A stretch of 64,000 bases of DNA, from NCBI RefSeq assembly GCF_033304615.1, contig NZ_CP129118.1:1050001-1114000 (forward strand), written 5' to 3'. Positions 1-9,529 of the stretch are shown one piece after another. This DNA is from Sporosarcina oncorhynchi. GTDB taxonomy: Bacteria; Bacillota; Bacilli; Bacillales_A; Planococcaceae. The position numbers and the translations under genes are program-made. Position 1 is the first letter of the stretch, and every line of letters starts with the position of its first letter. The notes under the pieces are model-generated. The model saw only the letters and a program-made list of their open reading frames with translations, did not search any database and was not told the DNA's origin.

Positions 1-1
1 T

Positions 2-1279
2 ATTATGGAAGCCTACATCAAAAAGCTTGAACAACAAATGGCCACACAGTTTGAAGATGTCTTTATTGAGAAATACCGTGTCATGCGTGGAAGCCGTCTG
101 AGGAAGTTATTTCTTGAAGACTTCAAATACATGCCTCTTGAGAAAAGAGTCGAACGGATCAAATTGATCATGCAAGCGGAAGTGAATCGAAAACGTAAAC
201 AGCTATATACGCTACTGTCTGATAAGTATGAGGAAGCGCTCGATAAAGCACTTTACGGCATCCGGGATGATAAAAAGCGGAAAGCAAGAATTACGAGGAT
301 TATGGACGAACGTGATGAGCGTCTGCCGTTCATTGAAAAAGAGGGAAAGAAAACCGTTTCTACTTATATGCGGAAGTTCAAAAAATTTAACGTTAAGAAA
401 TTATACAGGGAGTGGCTATCAGACCCAGCGTTGCATGATGAGTTGGCAAGTGACTGGTCACAACACAAGAAGAATATGTTTTTCTCGACACATCAGAAAG
501 AGTCATGGGAGCTAGAGGATTTAGCGGCTCTCTATTATTTGCATGCCCGATTGAAAGGAATCGCGGATGAATGGAAAATGCGTGTCGTCTTCATCGACGA
601 AGTGCAGGATTACAGTGAGTTCCAGCTGGCCGCACTGCAAGACGGACTTGAAACGGATATGTTCACAATGGTGGGAGACTTGGCCCAAGGAATACATAGC
701 TACAGGGCTTTAACTTCATGGGATCCCGTTAAGAAATTATTTCCACGAGCAACTTATATGACGCTCCAAAAAAGTTACCGGACTACAATCGAAATTATGC
801 AGTTGGCGAACAAAGTGCTTCAGCAGATGGACGAAGAGTTGCCGTTAGTGGAACCAGTTGTCCGTCATGGACGTGAACCCGAAATGTATAATATGGTCAA
901 CCTCGATGTTAAAAAGGTGGATGAAATTTATCAATCAATTGTAGAGCGTGGTCATCATTCAATTGCGTTCATCTGCAAAACACGTGTGGAAGCATCAAAA
1001 ATTCATAAGACACTAGAAGGTGCGGGCATACCCGTGCAATTGTTAGGGGAAGAATCGGATATAGCTAGGAATTGTCTCCTTATTGTTCCTAGTCACTTAT
1101 CAAAAGGTTTAGAGTTCGACGCAGTTATCATTGGGTCATTTGACGACCCATTTACGAATCATCCGATTGACCGTAAATTGTTATATGTAGCAATGACAAG
1201 ACCGATGCATGAGCTGCATATTCTATCTAGCACAATCACAAGCATCATATTCAATAATACAGAGAAAAGCATTCAGTAG
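2..1279 (+). CDS. HelD-like UvrD/Rep-family helicase, C-terminal part (5' end outside window)
   Basis: The reading frame is open to the window edge, so this is the C-terminal part of a longer protein; family members are about 770 residues. From the first Met in view, a Walker B-type VVFIDEVQD lies near residue 195, GDLAQG near 223, the motif IV-type KSYRT near 256, a KGLEFDAV motif near 366 and the motif VI-type VAMTR near 395. This order fits superfamily 1A helicases of the HelD type, which bind RNA polymerase and clear stalled complexes. The N-terminal Walker A is not visible. The family is fairly sure; HelD as opposed to another UvrD-like protein is inferred from the long charged coiled-coil stretch before the Walker B motif. 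Confidence 0.8.
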   Translation: MMEAYIKKLEQQMATQFEDVFIEKYRVMRGSRLRKLFLEDFKYMPLEKRVERIKLIMQAEVNRKRKQLYTLLSDKYEEALDKALYGIRDDKKRKARITRIMDERDERLPFIEKEGKKTVSTYMRKFKKFNVKKLYREWLSDPALHDELASDWSQHKKNMFFSTHQKESWELEDLAALYYLHARLKGIADEWKMRVVFIDEVQDYSEFQLAALQDGLETDMFTMVGDLAQGIHSYRALTSWDPVKKLFPRATYMTLQKSYRTTIEIMQLANKVLQQMDEELPLVEPVVRHGREPEMYNMVNLDVKKVDEIYQSIVERGHHSIAFICKTRVEASKIHKTLEGAGIPVQLLGEESDIARNCLLIVPSHLSKGLEFDAVIIGSFDDPFTNHPIDRKLLYVAMTRPMHELHILSSTITSIIFNNTEKSIQ

Positions 1280-1600
1280 TTTCAATGCTACTAATACGAG
1301 TAAAAGGTTTCCAAATGGAGATCTTTTTTATTGCCGAAAAGTGATAGAAAGTATGTAGCCACAACTGGCACTGGAATACTAGCCGATATGCTGCTGCACC
1401 ATTCGAGAAAGTTTGAAGTGACCATAGAGGCTGCTGAAGAAGATGGATATTTTATAATGATAAAGTGAAGTTGAAAATTTATCGTTTAACCAATTTAAAG
1501 TAGCGAAGTGACTCACTAATATCCACAATTGACTAAAAGCGCATGTGGTTTTTAACTCAACAGAGCAACTTGAATATTGGGAAAGATAGGTTGTCCTATT
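1280..1600. other. Intergenic gap, one doubtful small ORF
   Basis: There are 320 bases between the helicase and the convergent DUF421 gene. The only candidate is a 45-codon frame on the plus strand at 1331-1468: TTG start, GGAG ten bases upstream, product beginning LPKSDRKYVATTGTG and ending EDGYFIMIK. I recognise no family; it may be a decayed gene or chance. No clear terminator or repeat is seen. Confidence 0.3.
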
Positions 1601-2311
1601 TCACTCAAAAACATCATACAAATAAATTCTCAGATTTTCACTGGAGTCAACAGTTGCGAGTAGTACTTCTGGTAATTTCACGTTGTAATTAATGAATCTA
1701 TTTTGCAACCAATCCAGATCCTTGCCTACAAGTTTCAATGTATTAATTTCAATTATCCCTTCTTTAACGACCGTGACAGGAAAGGAAAATGGAGCCGAAA
1801 TCAGTTGCAATGATGCTTGCGTCACGACTTGATGCTGTGGATGTAGGAAAAAGGAAATGCTACCATCTGATTCCCACAACGCTAATGCGACTTTTTGAAC
1901 TTCTTCAATTTGAGATTTACGCAGTTCGGATAATAAATGATCAATTGTTATTCTCGCTTTTTTGATGTTTTGATAAATTAATTCACCATTCTTTATGAGC
2001 GGATAAGGTGAAGGTTCGACCAATTTTCGAAGTTTTCCCCATTTTAACATTGTAAACACAGATAGATTATACAGAATAATTAGCATGCTAGTAGTGACTA
2101 GCGCACCCTTTAAACCTAAACTATTATCGGCTAAAGGTTGAGCCAAAACATTCCCTAGAATTAAAGCTATCGTGAAATCGATTAACCTCAATTGAGATAT
2201 TGAACGTTCCCCTAACATCTTAGTCGCAAACAGTAAAAAGAAAAACGCTACAATGGCACGTAATATCCATTGAACAATCGTTAATGATTCTTGAGCAAAG
2301 AAAAAGTCCAC
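1601..2311 (-). CDS. DUF421 (YetF/YdfR family) membrane protein
   Basis: This is a 236-residue protein with three hydrophobic segments in the first 90 residues (about 13-30, 43-60, 68-88), followed by a soluble domain. The family signatures are LGERSISQL after the first segment, and PLIKNGELIYQNIKKARIT at the start of the soluble part. DUF421 proteins are inner-membrane proteins of Bacillota, several linked to sporulation, and have no settled biochemical role. GTG start at 2311 with a GGATGTGGAAG ribosome-binding region. A paralogue lies at 18990. The gene is downstream of thpR on the same strand. Confidence 0.85.
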   Translation of the reverse strand: MDFFFAQESLTIVQWILRAIVAFFFLLFATKMLGERSISQLRLIDFTIALILGNVLAQPLADNSLGLKGALVTTSMLIILYNLSVFTMLKWGKLRKLVEPSPYPLIKNGELIYQNIKKARITIDHLLSELRKSQIEEVQKVALALWESDGSISFFLHPQHQVVTQASLQLISAPFSFPVTVVKEGIIEINTLKLVGKDLDWLQNRFINYNVKLPEVLLATVDSSENLRIYLYDVFE

Positions 2312-2421
2312 GCTTCCACATCCTACTTTTTATGTTGATTTTTATCGGTAGTATGTGGACTGGAAATGGTAATCATACAGCGATAATCAAAATGAAGAAA
2401 ACGCAATAGTTCGGGTGACGA

Positions 2422-2976
2422 TCATCCCGAGGAATTTTTTAGTGAATAGGTAAATAACGCTTCATATTTTGGTGTTTTAGCAGGATGAATCTTATAGAGT
2501 GAAAACTGTTCCGTCGCGAAATCGACCTTGGTAAACTTCTCGATAGGAATAACCGAATCCTCCGTTGTCTTTCTTTTCTTCGCAATCGTAATATGAGGTG
2601 TGAATGGATTGGTCGCTTCTATTAAAAGCAATTCACTAACAATATTTGCAATCGATTGTTGCAACAAGTTGAGTTGATTAGATGGCTCGACAGATAGATA
2701 CACGACACGCGGACCTGTTGGGGAACCAAAGTAGGAAAGTCCATCGATTGAAAGAGGGAACGGTTGATGATTCATTGCAAGAGTCGCAAGCCGTTCATTC
2801 AATAGGTGGCATTGTTGGTCGGTAAGTGCTCCGATAAAAAATAAAGTGAGATGCAAATCTTCCATGACTGGTAACACTTTATATTGCTGGTCAAGCTGCA
2901 AAGTCTCGCGATAGCGTACAACTTGCGATTGAATCGATAGCGGCGCTTTGATGCCGACAAAATAATGTGAATTCAT
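2422..2976 (-). CDS. thpR: RNA 2',3'-cyclic phosphodiesterase (ThpR / 2H phosphoesterase)
   Basis: The 184 residues carry the two H-x-T motifs of the 2H phosphoesterase fold: HLTLFF near residue 43 and HITIAKK near residue 130. The start MNSHYFVGIKAP is typical of ThpR, which hydrolyses 2',3'-cyclic phosphate ends of RNA and can act as a 2'-5' RNA ligase in vitro. Length matches the family. ATG start with AGGAGGAA just upstream. It is divergent from the catalase gene, so the 136 bases between them must hold both promoters. Confidence 0.9.
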   Translation of the reverse strand: MNSHYFVGIKAPLSIQSQVVRYRETLQLDQQYKVLPVMEDLHLTLFFIGALTDQQCHLLNERLATLAMNHQPFPLSIDGLSYFGSPTGPRVVYLSVEPSNQLNLLQQSIANIVSELLLIEATNPFTPHITIAKKRKTTEDSVIPIEKFTKVDFATEQFSLYKIHPAKTPKYEALFTYSLKNSSG

Positions 2977-3112
2977 TCATATTCCTCCTTACGTTTACTC
3001 TTCTTCAATTGTAACGGATTGGATAGTCTGTGCAACTTGAGTTAAGTACCCATTGCCTACAAGACGCATATAGTATGGAGGATGGCTTAATGTCTATACG
3101 GAAGGGGATTGA

Positions 3113-5155
3113 ATGAAAGAATCAGAGAACGAGAAAATTGAGCAACTACAACCATATATTGTGGATGACACCGGTACTAAAATGACGACTAACCAAGGAT
3201 TGAAAGTATCTGATGATGAGAACTCTTTAAAAGCAGGTGTCCGGGGCCCAACATTACTAGAGGACTTCCACCTGCGTGAGAAGATTACACATTTTGACCA
3301 TGAACGCATTCCTGAGCGAGTCGTTCATGCGAGAGGATATGCGGCACATGGCGAATTTGAATTGTATCATTCCATGAAAGAATTTACGAAGGCAGGTTTT
3401 CTGCAGGAACCAGGGACGAAGACACCGATATTCATACGTTATTCAAATGTTGCGGGAAGTAAAGGTTCCGCAGACACGGTAAGGGATGTTCGAGGTTTTG
3501 CGATAAAGTTTTATACCGAGGAAGGGAACTTCGATCTCGTTGGAAATAATATGCCGATTTTTTTCATACAGGATGCCATTAAATTTCCTGATCTGATTCA
3601 TGCCGTGAAGCCCGAGCCGCATAATGAAATCCCTCAAGCTTCGTCAGCACATGATACATTCTGGGATTTTGTCGCAAATAACCAGGAAACTGCCCATATG
3701 GTTATGTGGCTCATGTCTGATTATGCACTTCCGAGAAGTTACAGGATGATGCATGGTTTTGGCGTTCATACGTTCAGATTGGTAAATGAACAAGGAGATG
3801 CGAAGTTTGTAAAGTTTCATTATAAGCCGAGGCTAGGTGTCCATTCACTCATTTGGGATGAAGCGCAAATGATTTCTGGTCATGATCCCGATTTCCACAG
3901 ACGGGATTTATGGGAAAACATTGAACATGGAAATATTGTCGAATACGATCTTGGTGTTCAAATGATTGATGAAAAAGATGAATTTATGTTTAATTTTGAT
4001 ATTTTGGATGCTACAAAAATATGGCCGGAATAACAAGTTCCGATACGTTTCTTCGGAAAAATTACATTGAATCGGAATGTAGACAATGTATTTGCTGAAA
4101 CAGAACAGGTCGCTTTCCATCCAGGGAATGTCGTCCCGGGTATCGATTTTTCAAATGATCCATTGTTGCAAGGTAGGCTGTTTTCATACTTGGACACTCA
4201 ACTATTACGCCTAGGTGGTCCGAACTTTACGGAAATCCCGATTAACCGTCCAGTTTGTCCGTTTCATAATAATCAGCGTGATGGCTTTAGTAGACAGCGT
4301 ATTAACAAAGGGCAAGTGAGTTATCACAAGAACAGTCTCGCAAATAATACACCTTCTACGTCCACATGGAAAGAAGGTGGCTATGTCCACTATGCGGAAA
4401 AAGTAGAGGGCCGTGTCATCCAGGCACGAAGTGATTCATTTAAAGATCATTTTTCCCAAGCGCGTCTTTTTTGGAACAGTATGTCTCCGGTTGAGAAGCA
4501 GCATATTAAAAACGCATTTATTTTTGAAGTCGGGAAAGTGAAATCGGAAAGTGTCAGACAGCAAGTGGTGGATATGTTCGTTAATGTCGATAAACGACTT
4601 GCAGAGGAACTCGCTCATGCAGTAGGTGTCAAACAACCGACAGGAGAGCAAGTTGATGTGACAGCATCTTCACCCGCGCTCAGTCTGGAAAATACACCGA
4701 AATATCCGTACACATTGAGAGTAGGCGTGTTAATCGGGGAAGAGTTCTCTGGCAAGGAAGTGAAAGATGTCGTCAAGGCTTTGTTGAACGAGGGTGTATC
4801 GGTAGACATAGTCGGTCAGAATCTCGGAAGTTTGAGAGGAGCTGACGGCGTAAAAGTTGTCGTCAATCAGACACTTGTCACAACGAATGCGGCATTATTC
4901 GATTCACTCTATATCGTTGGTGGTAAAGCAGGGAACCAAAAACAGTTTGATAGTAATATGATTGAATTCATCAATACTGCGTATCAACAGTATAAACCTA
5001 TAGGTGTAGCGTCCACTGGGATGGACATATTCAGCAGATCGGATGCTAAACCGGGTGCCGGAATTTTATTCTGGACAAATCCAGATTTCTCGGAGGAATT
5101 TATCAAAGCCATTGCGCAACAACGATTCTGGGATCGCAATATCTATATAACATAA
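3113..5155 (+). pseudogene. katE: Large-subunit catalase (KatE type) with an in-frame premature stop
   Basis: A complete 680-residue clade-2 catalase is readable in one frame, except that codon 307 (4031-4033) is TAA. Before the stop are the distal-His motif [14 protein letters not shown] and the [16 protein letters not shown] region. The text ends DATKIWPE, and after the TAA it resumes without frame change as [17 protein letters not shown], where relatives have an ordinary residue. After the stop come the haem-ligand tyrosine region (RLFSYLDTQ) and a C-terminal flavodoxin/DJ-1-like domain ([13 protein letters not shown] onward). The truncated product would lack the proximal tyrosine and could not be a working catalase. 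ATG 3113 is preceded by GGAAGGGG. Explanations are a recent null mutation, a base error in the sequence, or readthrough. A TTG inside (4067) lacks a ribosome-binding site, so a separate second gene is unlikely. Confidence 0.9.
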
Positions 5156-5160
5156 ACATG

Positions 5161-5192
5161 CCGCTCCAAACGTTTTTGGAGCGGTTTTTTGT
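5161..5192 (+). terminator. Rho-independent terminator of the catalase gene
   Basis: CCGCTCCAAA and its partner TTTGGAGCGG form a ten-pair stem around a short loop, followed by TTTTTT. It begins a few bases after the catalase stop codon. Confidence 0.9.
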
Positions 5193-5222
5193 GTATAATC
5201 GAGCAAAGGGGAGTGATGAAAG

Positions 5223-6023
5223 TTGATAAAGACAATCATTTTCGACTTAGATGACACACTTTTATGGGACAAGAAAAGCATTGCAACTGCATTTGAAAAT
5301 ACATGTAAGTATGCAGCTGAGCTCCTATATATTGATGCGTTTGAATTGGAGAATGCGGTACGAGAAGCGGCAAGAAAACTTTATGCTACATACGATACAT
5401 ATGAATTTACACAGAACATCGGTATTAACCCATTTGAAGGGTTATGGGGAATATTTGATGATGCAGAGGCTGCATTTGGACGAATGAAAGAAATCATTCC
5501 GCACTACCAGAAAGAAGCTTGGACAACCGGGCTGCAAAAAATGGGTATACATAATGCTGTAATTGGAGAAAAATTAGCTGCGATATTCATTGAAGAGCGA
5601 AAGATGAGCCCATTTGTCTATGAAGAAACATTTTCCGTACTGGACCAATTGAAAGGAAACTATACGCTCGTTTTACTGACAAATGGCGCTCCATCACTAC
5701 AAAACACAAAATTAGAAATCACACCTGAATTGAAACCGTATTTTGATGAAATAATTATTTCAGGTGCATTTGGAAAAGGAAAGCCTGATCCATCTATCTT
5801 TGAATATGTCATGAAGAAGACAGGTCATTCTGCGGGCGAGTCATTAATGATTGGTGATAACTTAATGACGGACATTTTGGGATCATCACGAGTTGGCATG
5901 CGTTCCGTGTGGATCAATCGCGAAAATCAACCGAAACGCGATGAAATTCAGGCGACATATGAGATCAATCATTTAGAAGAATTATTTCCGATTTTAGATC
6001 AACTTGGCCGTATCGAAATGTAG
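5223..6023 (+). CDS. HAD-superfamily hydrolase (YsaA-like)
   Basis: The 266-residue protein has all HAD motifs: the nucleophile motif FDLDDT (residues 7-12), LLTNGA (about 149-154), the lysine motif GKGKPDP (about 184-190) and the acidic motif IGDNLMTD (about 208-215). A helical cap domain lies between motifs I and II (C1 type). The substrate is unknown; B. subtilis YsaA is the closest relative I recognise. TTG start at 5223 is set by GGGGAG eight bases upstream. The last codons and the TAG stop are made by the first unit of the downstream repeat array, so the C-terminus GRIEM is repeat-encoded. Confidence 0.85.
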   Translation: MIKTIIFDLDDTLLWDKKSIATAFENTCKYAAELLYIDAFELENAVREAARKLYATYDTYEFTQNIGINPFEGLWGIFDDAEAAFGRMKEIIPHYQKEAWTTGLQKMGIHNAVIGEKLAAIFIEERKMSPFVYEETFSVLDQLKGNYTLVLLTNGAPSLQNTKLEITPELKPYFDEIIISGAFGKGKPDPSIFEYVMKKTGHSAGESLMIGDNLMTDILGSSRVGMRSVWINRENQPKRDEIQATYEINHLEELFPILDQLGRIEM

Positions 6024-6450
6024 AGTGCGCAACGAAACGTAACCGGCGCGTATCGAAACGTAGACAGCTCGTAACACAACGTATCTCCGTCGTATCGAAA
6101 TGTAGAGTGAGCAACGAAACGTAACCAGCGCGTATCGAAACGTAGACGGTTCGTAACACAACGTACCTCCGTCGTATCGAAATGTAGAGTGCGCAACGAA
6201 ACGTAACCGGCGCGTATCGAAACGTAGACGGCTCGTATCACAACGTACCTCCGTCGTATCGAAATGTAGAGTGCGCAACGAAACGTAACCGGCGCGTATC
6301 GAAACGTAGACGGTTCGTAACACAACGTACACCCGTCGTATCGAAATGTAGCAGGCGCAACGAAACGTAACCGGCGCGTATCGAAACGTAGGAGGCTCGT
6401 ATCACAACGTACCTTCGTCGTATCGAAATGTAGCAGGCGCAACGAAACAT
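6009..6450. repeat. Tandem array A1: CGAAACGTA-family repeats in an exact 82-bp higher-order unit
   Basis: About 22 copies of a 14-base core, CGTATCGAAACGTA or a variant (CGCAACGAAACGTA, CGTAACACAACGTA), separated by 5-7 variable bases. Four cores form an 82-bp unit that starts at 6009, 6091, 6173, 6255, 6337 and 6419, exactly 82 bp each time; the last copy is partial. The array fills the gap between the convergent HAD gene and serA. The minus strand has no stop codon in any frame of the core, which explains three overlapping false ORFs there. Confidence 0.95.
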
Positions 6451-6483
6451 TGTCAGCGCCACATTGCGCAAAAAACCTACAAA

Positions 6484-8067
6484 TTAAAGGTCAATTACAC
6501 GCACTTCATAAATATCCACAAGGTCAGTCAAATCGTTCGTCTCATTCTGTGCCACATGATTATCAATCGTCAACATCATGATTGCATTTCCGCCGACTTC
6601 GGAGCGACCGACTTGCATTGTTGCGATATTGATGTTTTTGGCTGCAAGCAATGTACCGACGCGTCCGATTGCACCGGGCTGATCTTTATGTTTAATGAAC
6701 AAGAGATGACCTTCAGGCACGACGTCGACTACATAGTCATCGACTTTAACGATGCGCGGGCCAAGGCCATTTAGCAATGTACCCGAGACGCGATGGCTAG
6801 CAACTGCAGTGCGCACTTCGACAGTCATGAGATTCAGGAACCCTTTAGTGGTAGTTGTTTTATGTTCTTCTACCTTGATTTCGAAACGTTCGGCAAGGAA
6901 TTTGGCATTTACATCATTGACATGATCTCCAAGATTTCGTTTCAGAATCCCTTTGACGGTATTACGTGTTAATGCCCTCACATCATAATCGGCAAGTTCT
7001 CCTGCGTAATGAATCGTCACACCGACGATTGTTTCATCCGTCAGACGCGACAGGAATGTACCAAGCTTCTCAGCAAGGTTCAAGAAGGGAGCAATTTTTG
7101 CAAGCACTTCCTTCGAAACAGAGGGAAGATTGACTGGATTTCGAACTGCTTCTCCATTGAAGAAATTCACGACATCCATACTGACGTCCACTGCGACGCT
7201 TTCCTGTGCCTCTTTCGTACTTGCCCCTAAATGTGGTGTTGCAATCACTTCAGGCAAGTCTAGCAAAGGATGACCGACAAATGGCTCCGTTTCAAAAACA
7301 TCGAGTGCAGCACCTGCAACTTTACCGGATACAATGGCATTATACAGGGCATCCTCGTCTATAATGCCTCCTCTTGCACAGTTTATAATCTGCACACCGT
7401 CTTTCATTTTTTCAAACGCTTCTTTATTCAATAAATGACGGGTCTCTTTTAATAACGGTGTGTGGACAGTTATAAAATCCGCCGCTTTTAACACGTCATC
7501 AATTGTACCAAAGCCGATGCCCATCTTTTTGGCCTTCTCTTCGGTTAGAAACGGATCATAGGCGATAACATTCATTCGCTGGCCTTTCGCGCGTGCGGTT
7601 ACTTCAGCCCCAATACGACCAAGGCCAATGACGCCGAGTGTCTTGTTTTTCAGTTCTACACCAATAAACGACTTTCGATCCCAATGTCCAATTTTCAACG
7701 AATTGAATGCTTGCGGAATTTTCCTTGCAAGTGCAGTCATCATCGCGATTGTATGCTCAGCTGCTGAATTTGTATTGCCATCTGGCGCATTGACGACGAT
7801 GATGCCATGTTCAGTGGCGGCCTCCAAATCGATATTATCGACACCAACACCAGCGCGTCCAATCATCTTTAATTGCATTGCTGCTTCAATCACTTCACGG
7901 GTAACTTGAGTCTGACTGCGTACGAGTATAGCGTCCACATCTTTTACGATTTCTAGTAACGCTTCATGCGATAATTCTGTAGCAAGGATAATTTCTAGAT
8001 TATCCGCTTGCCGTAGTGGCTGAATGCCTTCTTCACTAAGCGGGTCGCTCACAAGTATTTTAAACAT
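6484..8067 (-). CDS. serA: D-3-phosphoglycerate dehydrogenase
   Basis: First enzyme of serine synthesis: oxidises 3-phosphoglycerate to 3-phosphohydroxypyruvate with NAD. The 527 residues show the substrate domain, the Rossmann motif GVIGLGRIG (about 143-151), the catalytic Arg in NCARGGIIDE (about 229-238), the catalytic His in TPHLGAST (about 278-285), an intervening domain and a C-terminal ACT domain (LLFIKHKDQPGAIGRVG, from about 455) that usually senses serine. Length equals the Bacillus long form. The start overlaps the stop of the upstream aminotransferase by one base (TAATG), so the two are translationally coupled and share the T-box leader. Confidence 0.97.
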   Translation of the reverse strand: MFKILVSDPLSEEGIQPLRQADNLEIILATELSHEALLEIVKDVDAILVRSQTQVTREVIEAAMQLKMIGRAGVGVDNIDLEAATEHGIIVVNAPDGNTNSAAEHTIAMMTALARKIPQAFNSLKIGHWDRKSFIGVELKNKTLGVIGLGRIGAEVTARAKGQRMNVIAYDPFLTEEKAKKMGIGFGTIDDVLKAADFITVHTPLLKETRHLLNKEAFEKMKDGVQIINCARGGIIDEDALYNAIVSGKVAGAALDVFETEPFVGHPLLDLPEVIATPHLGASTKEAQESVAVDVSMDVVNFFNGEAVRNPVNLPSVSKEVLAKIAPFLNLAEKLGTFLSRLTDETIVGVTIHYAGELADYDVRALTRNTVKGILKRNLGDHVNDVNAKFLAERFEIKVEEHKTTTTKGFLNLMTVEVRTAVASHRVSGTLLNGLGPRIVKVDDYVVDVVPEGHLLFIKHKDQPGAIGRVGTLLAAKNINIATMQVGRSEVGGNAIMMLTIDNHVAQNETNDLTDLVDIYEVRVIDL

Positions 8068-9227
8068 TATTTAGTCCCCCTCATTGTCAGATAAACTTGT
8101 TGGGCGGCCGCGACACCTTTTCCAAGTTCTATTTTCTTACCGATTTTCAATAAACCGATTTCCATCATCGCCAAAGTCTGCAACATATCAGCAGGGGAAC
8201 AGTACCCCATATGGCCGATCCTCAAAATTTTTCCTTTTAAACGTCCCTGGCCGCCTGCAATACTTAATCCGAATTCACTCTTAAGCACTTTTCTAAAAGC
8301 ATCTGCGTCGAAGTCATTAGGTTGCACGGCTGTAACTGTTTCAGATGCGTCTTCGTCATTCGTAAGTAATGGGATATTTAATGAACGAAAAGCGGCACGA
8401 GTCATCTTTTTCATAAGTGTATGGCGAGCAAAAACTTCCGGAAAGCCTTCTTTTTCAAGCAGCTGAAGCGCTTCATCCAATCCGAAAAGAAGTGAAACGG
8501 CGGGCGTGAAAGGCGTGCTGTTTTGCTTCAGACCTTTTTTGTATTTCACCAAATCTAAATAGAATCCCCGGCCAGAATTCATTTCAATGCATTTCCATGC
8601 ACGGACACTAGCGGCAATGAATGCAAGTCCAGGAGGCAACATGAGCGCTTTTTGCGAACCTGTTACCAAGATGTCAATCCCCCAATCATCCATTCTTGTC
8701 TGTACGCCACCTACACAAGAGACGCCATCAACTATAGTCAAAGCCTCGCTCACTTCATTCACAGCTTTTGACAGGAGGGTTATAGGATTAATGACCCCTG
8801 TAGACGTTTCACAAAATGTTGCAAAGACCGCTTTGACGGCGGGATGCTTTTTCAAAGATTCTTGAACATCTTCAACCTGAAAGCTAGTACCCCACTCTAC
8901 ATCTAATCGATGGACGGTTATGTCATACGCTTCGCAAATGCCCACGAATCGTTCGCCGAATGAACCAGTAACGATAACAAGTACTTCATCACCCGCCTGA
9001 ACAGTGTTTACGACAGCGGCTTCCAATGCGGATGTGCCACTTCCGGTCAAAATTAGTACATCTTGTGTTGTTCCAAACACTTTGTGTAATCCGGGCTGAA
9101 GTGATGCGAATAATTCCGATGTTTCATTGCTTCGGTGCCCGCTCATCGGACGGCTCAAGGCCTGCTGAACGCTTGGTGGAATGGGTGTTGGTCCTGGAAT
9201 CCGTAAAAAAGTCTGGTCTTTTAACAT
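8067..9227 (-). CDS. Class V aminotransferase, likely 3-phosphohydroxypyruvate transaminase partner of SerA
   Basis: The 386-residue PLP enzyme is of the alanine/serine-glyoxylate aminotransferase family (fold type I, class V). Visible features are the N-terminal RIPGPTPIPP motif, the phosphate-binding loop TGSGTSALEAA (about 62-72), the Asp of TIVDGVSCVGG (about 168-178) and the PLP lysine in VTGSQKALMLPPG (about 189-201). It is first in an operon with serA behind a T-box, so a transaminase for 3-phosphohydroxypyruvate, or otherwise a serine-linked transaminase, is inferred. It is not an orthologue of classical SerC by sequence. ATG start with AGGAGG seven bases upstream. Confidence 0.85.
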   Translation of the reverse strand: MLKDQTFLRIPGPTPIPPSVQQALSRPMSGHRSNETSELFASLQPGLHKVFGTTQDVLILTGSGTSALEAAVVNTVQAGDEVLVIVTGSFGERFVGICEAYDITVHRLDVEWGTSFQVEDVQESLKKHPAVKAVFATFCETSTGVINPITLLSKAVNEVSEALTIVDGVSCVGGVQTRMDDWGIDILVTGSQKALMLPPGLAFIAASVRAWKCIEMNSGRGFYLDLVKYKKGLKQNSTPFTPAVSLLFGLDEALQLLEKEGFPEVFARHTLMKKMTRAAFRSLNIPLLTNDEDASETVTAVQPNDFDADAFRKVLKSEFGLSIAGGQGRLKGKILRIGHMGYCSPADMLQTLAMMEIGLLKIGKKIELGKGVAAAQQVYLTMRGTK

Positions 9228-9239
9228 GCTAATCTCCTC

Positions 9240-9523
9240 CTGTGGATAAAAATAAAAAAGCCTTCCGTCCCTTGCAACTAGTGCAAGGGGCGAAAAGCTT
9301 TTAAGCTACGCGGTGCCACCCTAATTCGCCGTCATTAAAGACAGCCTTCATAAAATGCGTAACGGGCATGAAGCGGATCGGCCTACAAAAAACCATTGTT
9401 CAGCTGACCTATTCAGAAGTGCTGCGACAAATTGGAACCGCTGATTTGCACCATCCATCAGCTCTCTGCAGGCTTCCATATAAGACGCTTGTCTTCATCA
9501 ACATAGTTTCGGAAATTCAATTA
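9240..9523 (-). ncRNA. T-box leader (probably tRNA-Ser) of the aminotransferase-serA operon
   Basis: On the minus strand the invariant T-box AGGGTGGCACCGCG is present (9322 down to 9309), followed by a terminator hairpin and U-run at 9254-9302. Upstream is a stem I with the expected AG-bulge/GGTG loop region (complement of about 9440-9475). A UCU serine triplet at 9417-9415 lies where the specifier loop should be; this triplet is a guess from position. Uncharged tRNA would favour the antiterminator and allow transcription. The class is certain; serine specificity follows from the downstream genes. Confidence 0.92.
9254..9302 (-). terminator. T-box attenuator terminator
   Basis: CCTTGCA and TGCAAGG form the core of a long stem, extended by AAGC/GCTT and G-C pairs, with a run of six U residues on the minus-strand transcript just before the gene. 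Confidence 0.85.
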
Positions 9524-9529
9524 AACTTT

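Noticed and set aside
1331-1468. A 45-codon TTG-start frame in the gap after the helicase
   Set aside because: Kept only as a note in the gap entry: spacing to the GGAG is long and no family is recognised, so it is not listed as a gene.
4067-5155. The second half of the catalase as an independent gene
   Set aside because: It is in the same frame as the first half, the only start is a TTG with no ribosome-binding site, and it begins in the middle of the conserved catalase fold.
5999-6471. Overlapping minus-strand frames of 64-147 codons over array A1 with repeated FRYD/SIRAG peptides
   Set aside because: The core has no stop codon in any minus-strand frame, the 82-bp unit shifts phase each copy, and no ribosome-binding site precedes them. 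They are artefacts of the repeat.
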